Part shown: positions 1 to 10,739 of the stretch, piece by piece
How positions within the stretch are numbered: the stretch's first letter is position 1
Layout: each line of letters begins with the position of its first letter
NCBI GenBank assembly: GCA_016584305.1
Contig: JACEEZ010005954.1
Location: 305,001 to 369,000 of the forward strand
Direction of reading: 5' to 3'
Source: Chionoecetes opilio
Lineage: Eukaryota; Arthropoda; Malacostraca; Decapoda; Majidae
Length of the DNA: 64,000 nucleotides
Position numbers and translations under genes: made by a program
Notes under the pieces: generated by a model
Told to the model about the DNA's origin: nothing
What the model saw: only the letters and a program-made list of their open reading frames with translations
Databases searched by the model: none

Positions 1-92
1 TGTTGCGCTTCTCCTACGTCTTTTCGTTTTCTTCTATTTAGTTCAGTTTATATTAGTTTCATGTTCCTTTCCTTCTTACATCAGACTATCGC

Positions 93-94
<2 letters not shown>

Positions 95-176
<82 letters not shown>
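95..176. repeat. (GT)41 microsatellite
   Basis: Uninterrupted GT dinucleotide tract of 82 bp. The poly-Cys/Val ORF across it is an artefact. Flanks 1-94 and 177-375 show no recognisable feature. Confidence 0.98.
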
Positions 177-177
<1 letters not shown>

Positions 178-375
178 CGGAATGTGTTAACGTGTATGTT
201 GGTGGAATGTTTACATATTTGCGTCCGGACACGAGAGCGTTGTACACACCTCCTTACCTACGCATGTAATGTATGTTTGTTGTGTCTGCAAGCCATTATT
301 TGGGTGGTAATTGTACCCCGACATGCTAAAAGTGCACGCGCGTGTCTTTTCTTATGTGAGGCGGCAAGGAAAGTG

Positions 376-558
376 ATGGAGTGAGGGAGGGAGGATGGGA
401 AGGGAGGGAAACACTAATGGAAAGAGAGGGAGAGAGAGAGAGGGAGGGAGAGGGGAGGGAGAGGGAGAGGGAAAAGGAAAAAGAAATAAAAAAGAAAACA
501 TGACAAAAGAGAGACGAGAGAGAGAGAGCGAGGAGAAGACGGGGAGAGAGAGAGAGAG

Positions 559-604
<46 letters not shown>

Positions 605-949
605 GAGAAGAGAGAGAAGCGTGAGAGAGAATGAGAGAGAGAGAGAGGAAAAAAATATATAAAAGAAAACACGCACATACAAATAAAGAGAGAGAAGAGA
701 GAAGGGAGACGAGAGAAGATCTTTTTTTGCGGGGGGGAAGAGATGGGAGAGATGAGAAGAGAATGAGAAGAGAAGAGAGAAGAGAGGGAGAGAAGAGAGA
801 GAGATGAGAGAGAGAGAGAGGAAAAAAATATATAAACAAGAAAACAAGTCACATACACAAAAGAGAGAGAGCAGAGATGAGAGAGAGAGAGAGGAAAGAG
901 AAAGAAAGAGAGAGAGAGAGAGAGATAGAGAGAGAGAGGGATGAGTGAG

Positions 950-999
<50 letters not shown>

Positions 1000-1194
1000 G
1001 AAGAAGAGAGGAGCCGAGAGACGAGAGAGACGAGGAGACGGAGGGGAGAAGAGAGAGAGAGAGAGAGAGATGAGAGAGAGAGACGACGGAGAGGAGAGAG
1101 CGAGAGAGAGAGAGAGAGAGAGAGACGGAGGAGAGAGAGAGAGAGAGAGAGAAGGAAAAAAATAATATAAAAAAGAAAACACACAAAGAGAGAA
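376..1194. repeat. GA-rich purine tract with interspersed A-rich spacers
   Basis: About 0.8 kb of imperfect (GA)n. A short spacer type, AAAAAATATATAAA followed by GAAAAC and a CACA-rich stretch, recurs near 650, 825 and 1155, so the tract has a loose higher-order organisation of about 170-330 bp. Long Ser/Leu-rich ORFs on the minus strand are translations of CTCTCT and are not genes. Confidence 0.95.
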
Positions 1195-1204
1195 CAAAAC
1201 CCCA

Positions 1205-1369
1205 CCAAGATTCTCATACTTTCTATTTCCTCTTTCTCTTATTTTCATTTTCTCTAGTTCCACTTTTCCTTTTTTTTCTTCTCTCTTCAATATCTTACCT
1301 TGTTTTTCCGAGAGGAGAGAGAGAGAGAAGAGAAGGAGAGAGAGAGGAGCGAGTCGACGAGGAGAGACG

Positions 1370-1407
<38 letters not shown>

Positions 1408-1575
1408 AGAGAGGAGAGAGAACGGAGAGATGAGGAGAGAGGAGAGAGAGAGAGAGAGAGAGAGAAAAAAAAAGAGAAAGAAAAAAACCCCCACACAGTT
1501 TCTCATACTTCCCATCTCCTCTTTCTCTTATTCTCATTTTCTCTACTCCCACTCTTCCTTTTATTTTTTCCCCTC
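1205..1575. repeat. Diverged direct duplication inside the GA/CT region
   Basis: A pyrimidine-rich segment of about 70 bp at 1210-1281, starting TTCTCATACTT, is repeated at 1500-1570 with roughly a dozen changes. GA tract lies between the copies. Each copy is also preceded by a GAAAAAAA/ACACA-type spacer. This continues the higher-order repeat seen in the preceding GA tract. Confidence 0.75.
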
Positions 1576-1695
1576 CTCTTCCTTCTATCTCTACCTGTTT
1601 GTCCAACCTCGCCAGTTTTCTCTATGTCCTTTTATTTAACCTCCTCATCTTCCTCCTCCTGTTCCTACTTTCACCTGCTTCCTCCACCATAAAAG

Positions 1696-3270
1696 ATGAA
1701 AAGAACATGGGAGGGAAGGGTTGGGAGAGGGGGTAAGGAATGGGAGGGAGGGAAGGAAGGGGAAGGAAGGAAGGGGAGTGAAAGGGAGTGAAGGGGAGTG
1801 AAAGGGATGAAGGGGTTAGTGGGAGGAAAAGGGAGAAGTGGGAGGAGGGAAGGGTTGGAAGAAGGAGGTAAGGTAGGGGAGTGGGAGGTGAGGGGTGGGA
1901 AGGGGAGTGGAGTAAGGAAGGGGGAGTGGAGGTAAGGAAAGGAGAGTGGGAGGGAAGGGGTAAGGAAGGGGAGTGGGAGGGAAAGGGGAGAGGAGGGAAG
2001 GGGAGAGGGAGGGAAGGAAGGGGAGTGAGAGGAAGGGGAGAGGGGAGGGAAGGGGAGAGGGAGGGAAGGAAGGGGCGTGAGGAGGAAGGGGAGAAGGAGG
2101 GAAGGGGAGGAGGGAGGGAAGGAAGGGGAGTGAGAGGGAAGGGGGAGGGAGGAGGGGAGGGAGGAAGGGGAGACGGAGGGAAGGGGAAAGGGAGGGATGG
2201 GAGTGGGAGGTAAGGAAGGGGAGTGGGAGGGAGGAAGGGGAGTGGAGGGAAGGGGTGGAGAGGAGGGAAGGGGAGAGGGAGGGTAAGGGAGGAGGGAGGG
2301 AGGGAAGGGGAGTGGGAGGTAAGGACGGGGAGTGGGAGGTAAGGAAGGGATGTGGGAGGGAAGGGGAGTGAGAGGGAAGGGGAAAGGGAGAGAAGGGGTT
2401 GACGGGAGGGAGGTTGGGAGAAGGAGGTAAAGGAAGGGGAATGGGAGGAAGGGGAGAGGGAGGGAGGGAAGGGGAGTGGGAGGTAAGATAAGGGGAGGGA
2501 AGGGAAGGGGAGAGGGAGGGGAAGGGAGAGGGAGGGAGGAAGGGAGAGGAGGGAAGTGGGGAGAGGGAGGAGAGAAGGGGATGGGAGGTAAGGAAGGGAG
2601 TGGTGAGGGAAGGGAGTGAAAGGGAAGGGGAGAGGGATGGGAAGGGGAGAGGGATGGGAAGGGGAGAGGGATGGGAGGGACGGGGGAGTGGGAGGTAAGG
2701 AAGGGGAGTGGGAGGTAAGGAAGGGGAGTGGAGAGGAAGGGGAGAGGGAGGGAAGGGGAGAGGGAGGGAAGGGGAGAGGGAGGGAGGGAAGGGGAGTGGG
2801 AGGTAAGGAAGGGGAGTGGGAGGTAAGGAAGGGGAGTGGAAGGGAAGGGGAGCGTGAGAGGAAGGCCCGAAAGGGAGAGAAGGGGTTGAGGGAGGGAAAG
2901 GGTGGGAGAAGGAGGTAGGAAGGGGAATGGGAGGGAAGGGAGAGAGAGGGGAGGGAGGGAAGGGAGTGGGAGGTAAGGAAGGGGAGTGGAAGGGAGGGGA
3001 GAAGGAGGGAAGGGGAGGAGGGAGGGAAGGGCGAGAGGGGAGGAAAGGGCGAGAGGGAGGGAGAGAAGGGGAGTGGGAGGTAAGGAAGGGAGTGGGAGGT
3101 AAGGAACGGGGAGTGGCAAGGAAGGAAGGGGAGTGGAGGGAAGGGTGAGAAGGAGGATAGTAAAAAAAAGAGAGGGAGGGAAGAAGGGGAGTGGGAGGAA
3201 GGGGGAGGGAGGGAAGGGGAGAGGGAGGGAAGGTAGGGGAGAAGGAGGAAGGAGAGAGAGAGAGGGAGGA
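1696..3270. repeat. 1.6-kb G/A-only minisatellite
   Basis: Almost every plus-strand base is G or A. Units such as GGAAGGGGAGTGGGAGGTAA recur dozens of times with variable spacing, next to GGGAGAGGGAGGGAAGG variants. The strand asymmetry creates a 540-codon Pro/Ser/Leu ORF on the minus strand, which I regard as spurious because it only translates the repeat. The tract is rich in runs of three and four G. Confidence 0.95.
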
Positions 3271-3391
3271 GTGCTTGCGTGTTTCGTGGTCATCTTCTAT
3301 CTCCTTCTACACTCCAGCTCATGAATATTTAAGACAACATTTTACGGTGGTGTTCCCTAGGCGAAAGGCAACAAGAGAGGGGAAGGGGAGT

Positions 3392-3393
<2 letters not shown>

Positions 3394-3437
<44 letters not shown>

Positions 3438-3477
3438 AGAGAGGAAGGAGAGGAAGAGAGATAAGATATAGAGATAG

Positions 3478-3513
<36 letters not shown>

Positions 3514-3587
3514 TGATCGTAGAAGAGAAGAGAGAGAGAGCAGAACGAGAGAGAGAAGATGAGAGAGAGAGAGATAGATAGGATGTA

Positions 3588-3633
<46 letters not shown>

Positions 3634-4050
3634 TAAGTAGAGAAGAGAGAAAGAGAGATATATATCTACGCGAGAGAGATGTAGATGACGTCTAGAGATA
3701 GCAAGACGAGAGAGAGAGAGAGATAGAGGTAGCTAGCTAGAGAGAGAGAGCGAGAGAGAGAGCGATATAGCGAGAGATGATAGCTCCTTACAGTAGAGCT
3801 ACGAGAGATAGTAGCGCTCTCGCTGAGGAGATCTCTATAGATATACTCATATCCTAGAGACAGAGTAGATATAGACTCTCCATCTCTATCTACCTACTCT
3901 AGATAATAGATCGATAGATCGAGCTCGCACGCTCTCTCTATATCTCTCTCTCTATCTCTCTCGGCTCTCTATCGATCGCTCTCTCTCTTCTCTCTCTCCT
4001 CTCTCTCTCTCTCTCTCTTCTATCTCTCTCTCCTCTCTCTCTCTCTCTCT

Positions 4051-4097
<47 letters not shown>

Positions 4098-4150
4098 CCT
4101 CTCTCTCCTCTCTCTATCTCTCTCTCTCCTCTATCTCTCTCTCTCTATTC
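3394..4150. repeat. GA tract switching to CT tract (inverted simple-sequence block)
   Basis: Imperfect (GA)n with GATA and TAGATAGA interruptions fills about 3394-3780. A mixed centre rich in short palindromes such as GATCGATAGATCGAGCTC follows, and then imperfect (CT)n at about 3925-4148. The two halves are therefore roughly reverse complementary and could fold back on each other. Confidence 0.85.
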
Positions 4151-4323
4151 TGTATTACATAGTGTGTTTGTTTGTGCTCCCTTTTCCTAGTTTTTTATAT
4201 GTCTTCTTGTGTATCGACCTCTCTTTGTTTCCTCTTTGTTTCCGAGTTAGTAGTCTCTCATTGTCTGTTTCTTCCATCCTAGTGGTTAGCTTAAACATGG
4301 TTACTAAGTCTCCTCTCTGTGTG

Positions 4324-4359
4324 TTGTGTGTGTGTGTGTGTGTGGTGTGTGGTGTGTGG

Positions 4360-4399
<40 letters not shown>
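4324..4399. repeat. GT microsatellite
   Basis: GT dinucleotides with a few GTGGTG interruptions. The 300 bases that follow (4400-4700) show no recognisable feature. Confidence 0.95.
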
Positions 4400-4400
<1 letters not shown>

Positions 4401-4710
4401 GAATCCCATGTCATGTTCTTCGTCTGTTCTCCGTCTCGGGTTAAGCTTCCCGCCATTCAGAAGTTTACTAGAGAGGCGAAGCTATAACCACCCACACTCG
4501 CCAAGGAATTTCAAGGGTGTTAGGATTCCTTTTTTCAGTCAGTCTATATTAGAGTTACAGAGAAGGCTGGATCTATCTGATGGGCGAGTCCAATCATGGG
4601 CGCTATAAAGTTACAGAGTTCCGCGAAACAGTGCCTCTGACCGGAAAATCAAGGCGATAGTCTCTGGCGAAAGTTCCCAGTGTGTGGTCCTGCCCGATGT
4701 GGTGGCGGGG

Positions 4711-4975
4711 TAAGGAGAGGGAGGGGATAGTTAGAGGGAGAGGGAGGGGGTAGTTAAGAGGCAGAGGGAGGGGATAGTTAGAGGGAGAGGGAGGGGGTAG
4801 TTAAGAGGCAGAGGGAGGGGATAGTTAGAGGCAGAGGGAGGGGCTAGTTAAGAGGGAGAGGGAGGGGATAGTTAGAGGGAGAGGGAGGGGATAGTTAGAG
4901 GCAGAGGGAGGGGATAGTTAGAGGGAGGGAGGGGATAGTTAGAGGCAGAGGGAGGGGATAATTAAGAGGCAGAGG
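4711..4975 (+). repeat. Minisatellite, unit about 23-24 bp
   Basis: About eleven head-to-tail units of the form GGGGATAGTTAGAGGSAGAG (S is C or G), with a GTTAAGAGG one-base variant that alternates in part of the array. Confidence 0.93.
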
Positions 4976-5019
4976 TGAGTTAGTGAAGCGTGTAATAGGT
5001 CACGTGACGAGGTGGGTTA

Positions 5020-5245
5020 ACATAAGAAAGCTACAAGAGGCCGTGAGACCTACATGAGGTAGTTTCTGTTACTTAACACTACCTACATCCACCTTTCATC
5101 CCCATCCATGACATTATCTAGCCTCCTTTTAAAGCTCCCTAATGACTCCGCACTAACTACCTGTCTACTGAGTCCATTCCAATCATTTACCACCCTATTT
5201 GTGAACCAGTTTTTCCCTTTTTTTTTAAATTTTTATATACATTTC
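5020..5245 (-). mobile_element. CR1-like LINE, 5'-truncated 3' fragment
   Basis: Read on the minus strand, this is the last part of the reverse transcriptase ORF and the 3' end of a CR1-like element. It is collinear with the copies at 13.8 kb and 41.3 kb, sharing the stretch from the ...NRVVNDWN-type C terminus to the CTTGTAGC 3' end. Only about 220 bp remain, as expected for 5' truncation during target-primed insertion. The next 600 bases (5246-5850) show no gene or repeat that I recognise. Confidence 0.7.
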
Positions 5246-5850
5246 TTTTAAATGGGTTGGTACAGAGGGGGTAAGATGCACTCTGACGTTCTCTGCCAAT
5301 TATATTTAGTTTGACAATTCAAAAAGATGTAACACCAAGACATGTGTGAGTAAAGGAACTTTCCTTCTCACACTCACACCACATCCTTTGTTATGAACCA
5401 AGCGGAATATTGAGGAGGAAAAGATATGTTTGCTATAGAAAATAAATATAAATGTTTAACCGTGTGAGAAAAAAATATTGTATGTTTTCTTTCTCGCATA
5501 AATAATCCACGGTAACAATAAACGCGTTGAAAACAAACTCCACCGAATTTCTCACCCACAAGTAAAGAGAGTGAGGAGTTAAATCACAGGACAACAAAGC
5601 GATAACGTGGGTGTGTTTGCAGTCAACAAAGTCTGAGCTAATTACTGATTCCAAAAGTCTGTTTCATTGAATGACTAATCCCACACTAAATATCGGCGCT
5701 TGATTAATCCTAATTTTCTTACTTTTGATCACCGCGCTCAGCTATAATTCAGATACTTGACAAAGTTAATCAATTTTAGCTTCCACTTCATTCACAATGG
5801 TTCGCTTCCTTTCAATTTTTCCTTTTCTTTTCACCCAGGCCACATTTTAA

Positions 5851-6053
5851 ACCCTTGAGACCCAGAACGTTATATCCATTGTAATTTGACCACCATTAGA
5901 TGATTTTTAGTGACTAGAAGTAATGTATAGATATGACCTGTTTAATATCTTTGTCGACCAACTAATTTGGTATATTCAGTTACTTTTCGTAATTGTATGG
6001 CTCGACAACATACGATTTTTTATACCAAAGGAAAAATCTGGGCGTGAAGCGGG
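5851..6053 (+). mobile_element. 205-bp MITE, family 1, copy A
   Basis: One of three copies in this window; the others are at 8276-8483, inverted, and 9320-9525. The left end reads CCCTTGAGACCCAGAACG and the right end TCTGGGCGTGAAGCGGG, so the termini are inverted repeats of a CCCTTSACGCCCAGA core. The interior is AT-rich and non-coding. A decayed TTAA lies next to the left end, which would fit a piggyBac-type target site, but this is uncertain. Confidence 0.75.
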
Positions 6054-6669
6054 TAAACTTAACATTTCTTGTCGCGAGAGGCGCCACCACAACGGGAAGT
6101 CTCGTGGTCTCTGCCTCGACGCTCACTCCGGTTCACTGTACTGTAGGCAGAGTTCATGCTCTATCACTAACACTTTCCTATACTTTGTCCAGGTAACATT
6201 ACTTTTACACAAGTACTACTTGAGACACCGAAATCGAAAAACGTGAGAGAAAATCACATACATTAGCGCGGCAAATATCTAACATCAAAACATTTTACTG
6301 ATATTTGCCAAGCATTCCATTTGTGGTAATTTTCATGCACGTATTTTCCATGATCAAGTTAATGATACATAATATTGTACGTAAATCTGAGCATGATTCT
6401 CACATTTACCTCGAACCTAACCTAACGAAACTTTACTATTATAACACGGTATCCCCCTTCAGAAAGAAAAGCACATGTGAGGTTTTCAAAGCAGAATTTC
6501 TCATCTGCGTCTGTACTACATGGCGGAAATTACACATTGTGAAAAGAAAATGAAAGTGATTTAGATAAACATCACCTGGCGGGTTATTTTGTATGCACAC
6601 TTGATGAGTCCAGGGCTTGTTCATGGCACTCCATCTATGTATCAGTCCAGTGTTCATTCTGTACACTTA

Positions 6670-6764
6670 AGGCCGGTTCACACTGGCCAAATACCTGCCC
6701 ATTTCTGCCCCGGGGAACAAACCCTGCACATATTCCCCGGTATTTGGCCAGTGTGAACCGCACT
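6670..6764. mobile_element. 95-bp palindromic MITE with TTA target duplication
   Basis: A 21-bp perfect inverted repeat (6675-6695 against 6739-6759, core GGTTCACACTGGCC) lies near the ends, and CCGGGGAA/TTCCCCGG pairs inside. TTA flanks both sides (6667-6669 and 6765-6767). A three-base TTA duplication with AG...CT ends is typical of PIF/Harbinger-type MITEs; the class assignment is inference. Confidence 0.75.
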
Positions 6765-6842
6765 TTATAGTAACGCGACTAACTAACCAAGTAACGCTAA
6801 CGCTTGCTTATGGTAAGTGAAATAGACAAGAATACCTGTTAC

Positions 6843-7047
6843 CATTGTCATTCAGAATCTATTATTATCAACATTGAATTTGTCACACGTAGGCTACATA
6901 CATTCACACACACAAAACACACACATACACATACAAAGCACATACAAAATACACACTACAGATACATACAATACATATACAGAACACACACATACACAAT
7001 GAACGTGTGACAAATTCAGTGTTAATAATAGATTCTGACTGACAATG
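6843..7047. mobile_element. Inverted-repeat element around a CA-rich core
   Basis: Arms of about 46 bp at 6843-6890 and 7003-7047 are reverse complements with a few mismatches (left arm contains TCAGAATCTATTATTA). The 110-bp centre is CACA/ATACA repeat. This looks like a foldback or MITE carrying a microsatellite; target-site flanks are unclear. Confidence 0.65.
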
Positions 7048-7086
7048 TATCAGGTATTTTTGTCCAATTCAGCATTCGACTTTAGT

Positions 7087-7088
7087 GC

Positions 7089-7158
<70 letters not shown>

Positions 7159-7171
7159 GTGTGTGTGTGTA
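7087..7171. repeat. Compound GT-GA-GT microsatellite
   Basis: (GT)n at 7087-7112 passes into (GA)n to 7155 and back to (GT)n. Confidence 0.95.
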
Positions 7172-7564
7172 AAATGCAGGGAAACACGGCACAGACAGGT
7201 TCCGAGCACCATGGAATGCTTGTTGGCGTTGTCGGCTACGTAATTGCCACAAGCCGCTCGCCTCACAAATAATGCTGAGGCTAATGAGCGCTGCCGACGC
7301 TTGGAGAGGGGAAAGAATATAGGGAGCAAGGAGAACAACCCCAGAAGTATATCTAATGGTAGACTACTGTGAGGAAACCAAGAAAAGAAGAGGAAAGACT
7401 AGGAGAAAGAAATAGCGTTGGAGAATTAGCAAATATGACCAAGAGAAAGTGAGCAAGGTAAGAAATGAAGAGGTGGGAAATGCATATTCATCCTACTGTA
7501 TACAACTAAGCAGGTTGATAATTATGTGATAGAGACGTCCACTGTGACACTAATTCAATTCAGA

Positions 7565-7646
7565 TTAAGACGGGTCCAGCACACACACAGCCAGCCCGTG
7601 CCCACCTAACATGAGTACATTCCTCACTGAGAAGGCTGCAATTCTC
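7565..7646 (-). CDS. Gene D: candidate terminal coding exon
   Basis: Minus-strand segment after an acceptor reading TTTTACACAG. It opens with one base completing a split codon, runs 26 codons (start RIAAFSVRNVLMLGG, end VLDPS) and stops at TAA (7565-7567). Its phase exactly accepts the donor of the exon at 7948-8024. The stretch NVLMLGGHGLAVCVL is hydrophobic. No clear AATAAA was seen downstream on this strand. The family is not recognised. It could be a chance ORF; support is splice-site quality and phase only. Confidence 0.3.
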
Positions 7647-7947
7647 CTGTGTAAAACGAGTACTGGAGCCACACAGTATAATTAAGTCTGCCTTCTTTCC
7701 GTTAAGTTTTCCTTATTTTTCCCTTTCCCGTTTTCGCTCCAAAATCACCAATTGCCACTCCGGGGTCAACAATTGGTGACCCCGGACAACAAACATATAC
7801 ACCGAAGTTCAATTTGCGTCAGAAAATACGAAATGCAGGACGACAAGGCAAAACATGAGACGCTGGACATTCTTGTTATAACCAACTGAACACCCGCGAC
7901 AGGAGGAAGGAAATAGGAGCATTGTCAGATGTGCATTCCTGAAATAC

Positions 7948-8024
7948 CTTGGCAGGGAGGGCAGGATGACACATTGAATATTGATTTGATTGTGTGTCGA
8001 GTAAAGACTGGCATGAGAAATGAG
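7948..8024 (-). CDS. Gene D: candidate internal exon
   Basis: Bounded on the minus strand by a strong acceptor (pyrimidine-rich, ending CTCTCCACAG) and a CCAAG|GTATTT donor. It reads 25 codons plus two bases (start LISHASLYSTHNQIN, end VILPSLP). The phase-0 entry matches the donor at 9007 and the exit matches the acceptor at 7646. No domain is recognised. Surrounding 7172-8270 has no repeat that I identify. Confidence 0.35.
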
Positions 8025-8275
8025 CTGTGGAGAGAACAAGATTAAAGGGCAGGATGTGGGGCCACCCGGATGCAAACCCGCCACTTCCCTCGAGCCGCAG
8101 CGACTTGCAAGACAGGCAGAAAGGAATAGTAATGGTAAATGTCTGGTTAATCGACAGGCGAGGCAGGTGTCATGGCGTCAGGTGTCAGGCAGGAGGTCTT
8201 TACGAGGAGCGCGTGTGCCTGTGCTTAATTCTTTTTATCTCTTTTCCTTGTATAATGAAGATCTTGTGTGGACTT

Positions 8276-8483
8276 GACCCCTTCACGCCCAGATCTTTCC
8301 TTTGCTATATAAAATCGTCTGTTGTTAGCCATAAAATCACGAAAAAGTAACTGAATATACCAAATTAGTTAGTGGAAAAGGATACTAAACAGGTCATATC
8401 TATAAAAACATTGCTTATATTCAATAAAAATAGTTTAATGGTAGCCAAATTACAGTGGAAATTACGTTCTGGGCCTCAAGGGG
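8276..8483 (-). mobile_element. 205-bp MITE, family 1, copy B (inverted)
   Basis: Reverse-oriented copy of the element at 5851-6053, with ends CCCCTTCACGCCCAGA and TCTGGGCCTCAAGGGG. The interior aligns with copy C over nearly its whole length with scattered substitutions and small indels. Confidence 0.8.
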
Positions 8484-8496
8484 CTAGTATGACCCT

Positions 8497-8533
8497 ATAA
8501 GAACATAAGAAAATAAGGAAGCTACAAGAGGCC
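8497..8533 (-). mobile_element. Extreme 5'-truncated CR1-like 3' end
   Basis: Only about 37 bp, corresponding on the minus strand to GGCCTCTTGTAGCTTCC plus an octamer-like TTATTTTC/TTATGTTC tail. The same tail ends the CR1-like copy at 13.8 kb. Confidence 0.6.
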
Positions 8534-8579
8534 GCTATAAGGACGAAGTGCAGACATGAAAAATACATGTTTTAGGAGA

Positions 8580-8918
8580 ATTTGTGGTGACTATATAACG
8601 TTGTGGTGACTATATAACGTTGTGGTGACTATTTAACGTTGTGGTGACTATATAACGTTGTGGTGACTATATAACGTTGTGGTGACTATATAACGTTGTG
8701 GTGACTATTTAACGTTGTGGTGACTATATAACGTTGTGGTGACTATATAACGTTGTGGTGACTATATAACGTTGTGGTGACTATATAACGTTGTGGTGAC
8801 TATATAACGTTGTGGTGACTATATAACGTTGTGGTGACTATATAACGTTGTGGTGACTATATAACGTTGTGGTGACTATATAACGTTGTGGTGACTATAT
8901 AACGTTGTGGTGACTATG
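8580..8918 (+). repeat. 19-bp minisatellite, about 18 copies
   Basis: Unit GTTGTGGTGACTATATAAC repeated head-to-tail almost without error. The variant TATTTAAC occurs twice, 76 bp (four units) apart. Each junction forms the palindrome AACGTT. Confidence 0.97.
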
Positions 8919-9006
8919 CTGATTCCATTCTTCACATTACGATAAGCTGCTTTAATTCCAAAAAAGAGGAAAATGTGCCAGACAGCAGAGGTCATATGAC
9001 ACTTAC

Positions 9007-9173
9007 GATAAGCTGAGTGACCCGCACTGATAAAAGATCCACGTCCCAGACCCGTATGATCCCAGGCAGGGTGATGTCAGGTCCCCGTGACAGGCGGATG
9101 ATGCCCGTCACAGAGGTCCAGATGGGATGAGAAGGAATGTCATGGAAGCTTATTTTCCCTTTTAACTTTCCGC
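9007..9173 (-). CDS. Gene D: candidate internal exon (55 codons)
   Basis: The best exon candidate of its group. On the minus strand it starts after TTGTAG with two bases completing a codon, and ends at a near-consensus donor CTTATC|GTAAGT. The reading frame begins GKLKGKISFHDIPSHP and ends VWDVDLLSVRVTQLI. It alternates charged and beta-branched residues like a beta-rich globular segment. Its entry phase fits both the 9690-9729 exon and the 28976-29083 exon; its exit phase fits 7948-8024. The family is not recognised. It lies just downstream of the 19-bp satellite in otherwise unique sequence. Confidence 0.45.
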
Positions 9174-9281
9174 CTACAATCCAATAACGTATTTTAATCA
9201 ACTACGAAGCCTTATCCCTTCCCCTGAACCTCAATATAGGTCACCGCAATGCCAGTTACAATATGAAAGTTATTTTTCTTG

Positions 9282-9319
<38 letters not shown>

Positions 9320-9323
<4 letters not shown>

Positions 9324-9525
9324 CTTGACGCCCAGAACGTAATTTCCATTGTAATTTGACCACCATTAGATGATTTTTAATGAATATAAGCAATGTTGTT
9401 ATAGATATGACCTGTTTTGTATCCTTGTCCACTAACTAATTTGGTTTATTAGTACTTTTCGTACTTTTATGGCTCGACAACACACATTTTTTTATAGCAA
9501 AAAAAAGATCTGGGCGTGAAGGACT
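9320..9525 (+). mobile_element. 205-bp MITE, family 1, copy C
   Basis: Third copy of the family at 5851 and 8276. Left end CCCCTTGACGCCCAGAACG, right end TCTGGGCGTGAAGGAC. It abuts a (CT)n tract (9283-9318). A TTAA lies immediately beyond the right end. Confidence 0.8.
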
Positions 9526-9689
9526 TAATACACTGGCTTAACCAAATACTTTAGTTTCCATGATAATCCAAAACAAACGTAAACAGATAAGACACAATAA
9601 CATATACGTCAGAAAGTACTATAACCTTCGTCCCTATTAACCTGCAAGATAGAAAGGACTCAATGGAGCAACAAGACACGTGAAATCAC

Positions 9690-9729
9690 CTGGATGGAGC
9701 AGCGTGATGACGGCCTGGTGTCTATCCCA
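9690..9729 (-). CDS. Gene D: candidate 40-bp internal exon
   Basis: Minus-strand reading WDRHQAVITLLHP plus one base, ending at a CCATCCAG|GTGATT donor. It joins in phase to GKLKG of the 9007-9173 exon, and from the exon ending ADKLK at 10672. The weakness is the acceptor (CTCAAG, with no good pyrimidine tract). An overlapping alternative is a terminal exon at 9722-9790 with a better acceptor (ACCAACAG), reading EWLPKDDVMTLATM and stopping at TAG in the same phase 0. Confidence 0.3.
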
Positions 9730-9849
9730 CTTGAGCTTTTGCCGTCATCATGGTCGCAAGCGTCATCACGTCATCTTTGGGAAGCCACTCCTGTTGGTGA
9801 CCAGATGAGGAAGAATTAAAGTGACATGTATACAAGAGAAGGCAATGGA

Positions 9850-10545
<696 letters not shown>

Positions 10546-10671
10546 GAAACACGTCTATCTCATTTCTTTCTGGAAGGAATTGAAGCACCAATAACTAGTA
10601 GCCACGAGGGTGTTTTCTGGTGCGCTTCCAAACCTGTTTCTACGATTCATTATTCTTGTCTTTTCTTTTAC

Positions 10672-10698
10672 CTTCAGTTTATCAGCAGCAAACCAGTC
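10672..10698 (-). CDS. Gene D: candidate microexon
   Basis: Nine codons, DWFAADKLK, on the minus strand between a strong acceptor (CACCCTCCGCTGCACTCAG) and a CTGAAG|GTAAAA donor, phase 0 at both ends. A longer version reaching 10740 from a weak TATAG acceptor would prepend FVWKVKLPTLRCTQ in the same frame. The other two frames of that longer segment are closed. Both versions join in phase to the ATG exon at 12996-13061. Confidence 0.35.
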
Positions 10699-10739
10699 CT
10701 GAGTGCAGCGGAGGGTGGGCAACTTTACCTTCCACACAA

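Noticed and set aside
1671..3293. 540-codon Pro/Ser/Leu ORF on minus
   Set aside because: Pure translation of the G/A minisatellite; no domain, biased composition, open because the strand lacks stop-forming bases.
6560..6660. Minus reading NKPWTHQVCIQNNPP with CAG|GTGATG donor
   Set aside because: The only acceptor lies at the edge of a MITE and no phase partner exists.
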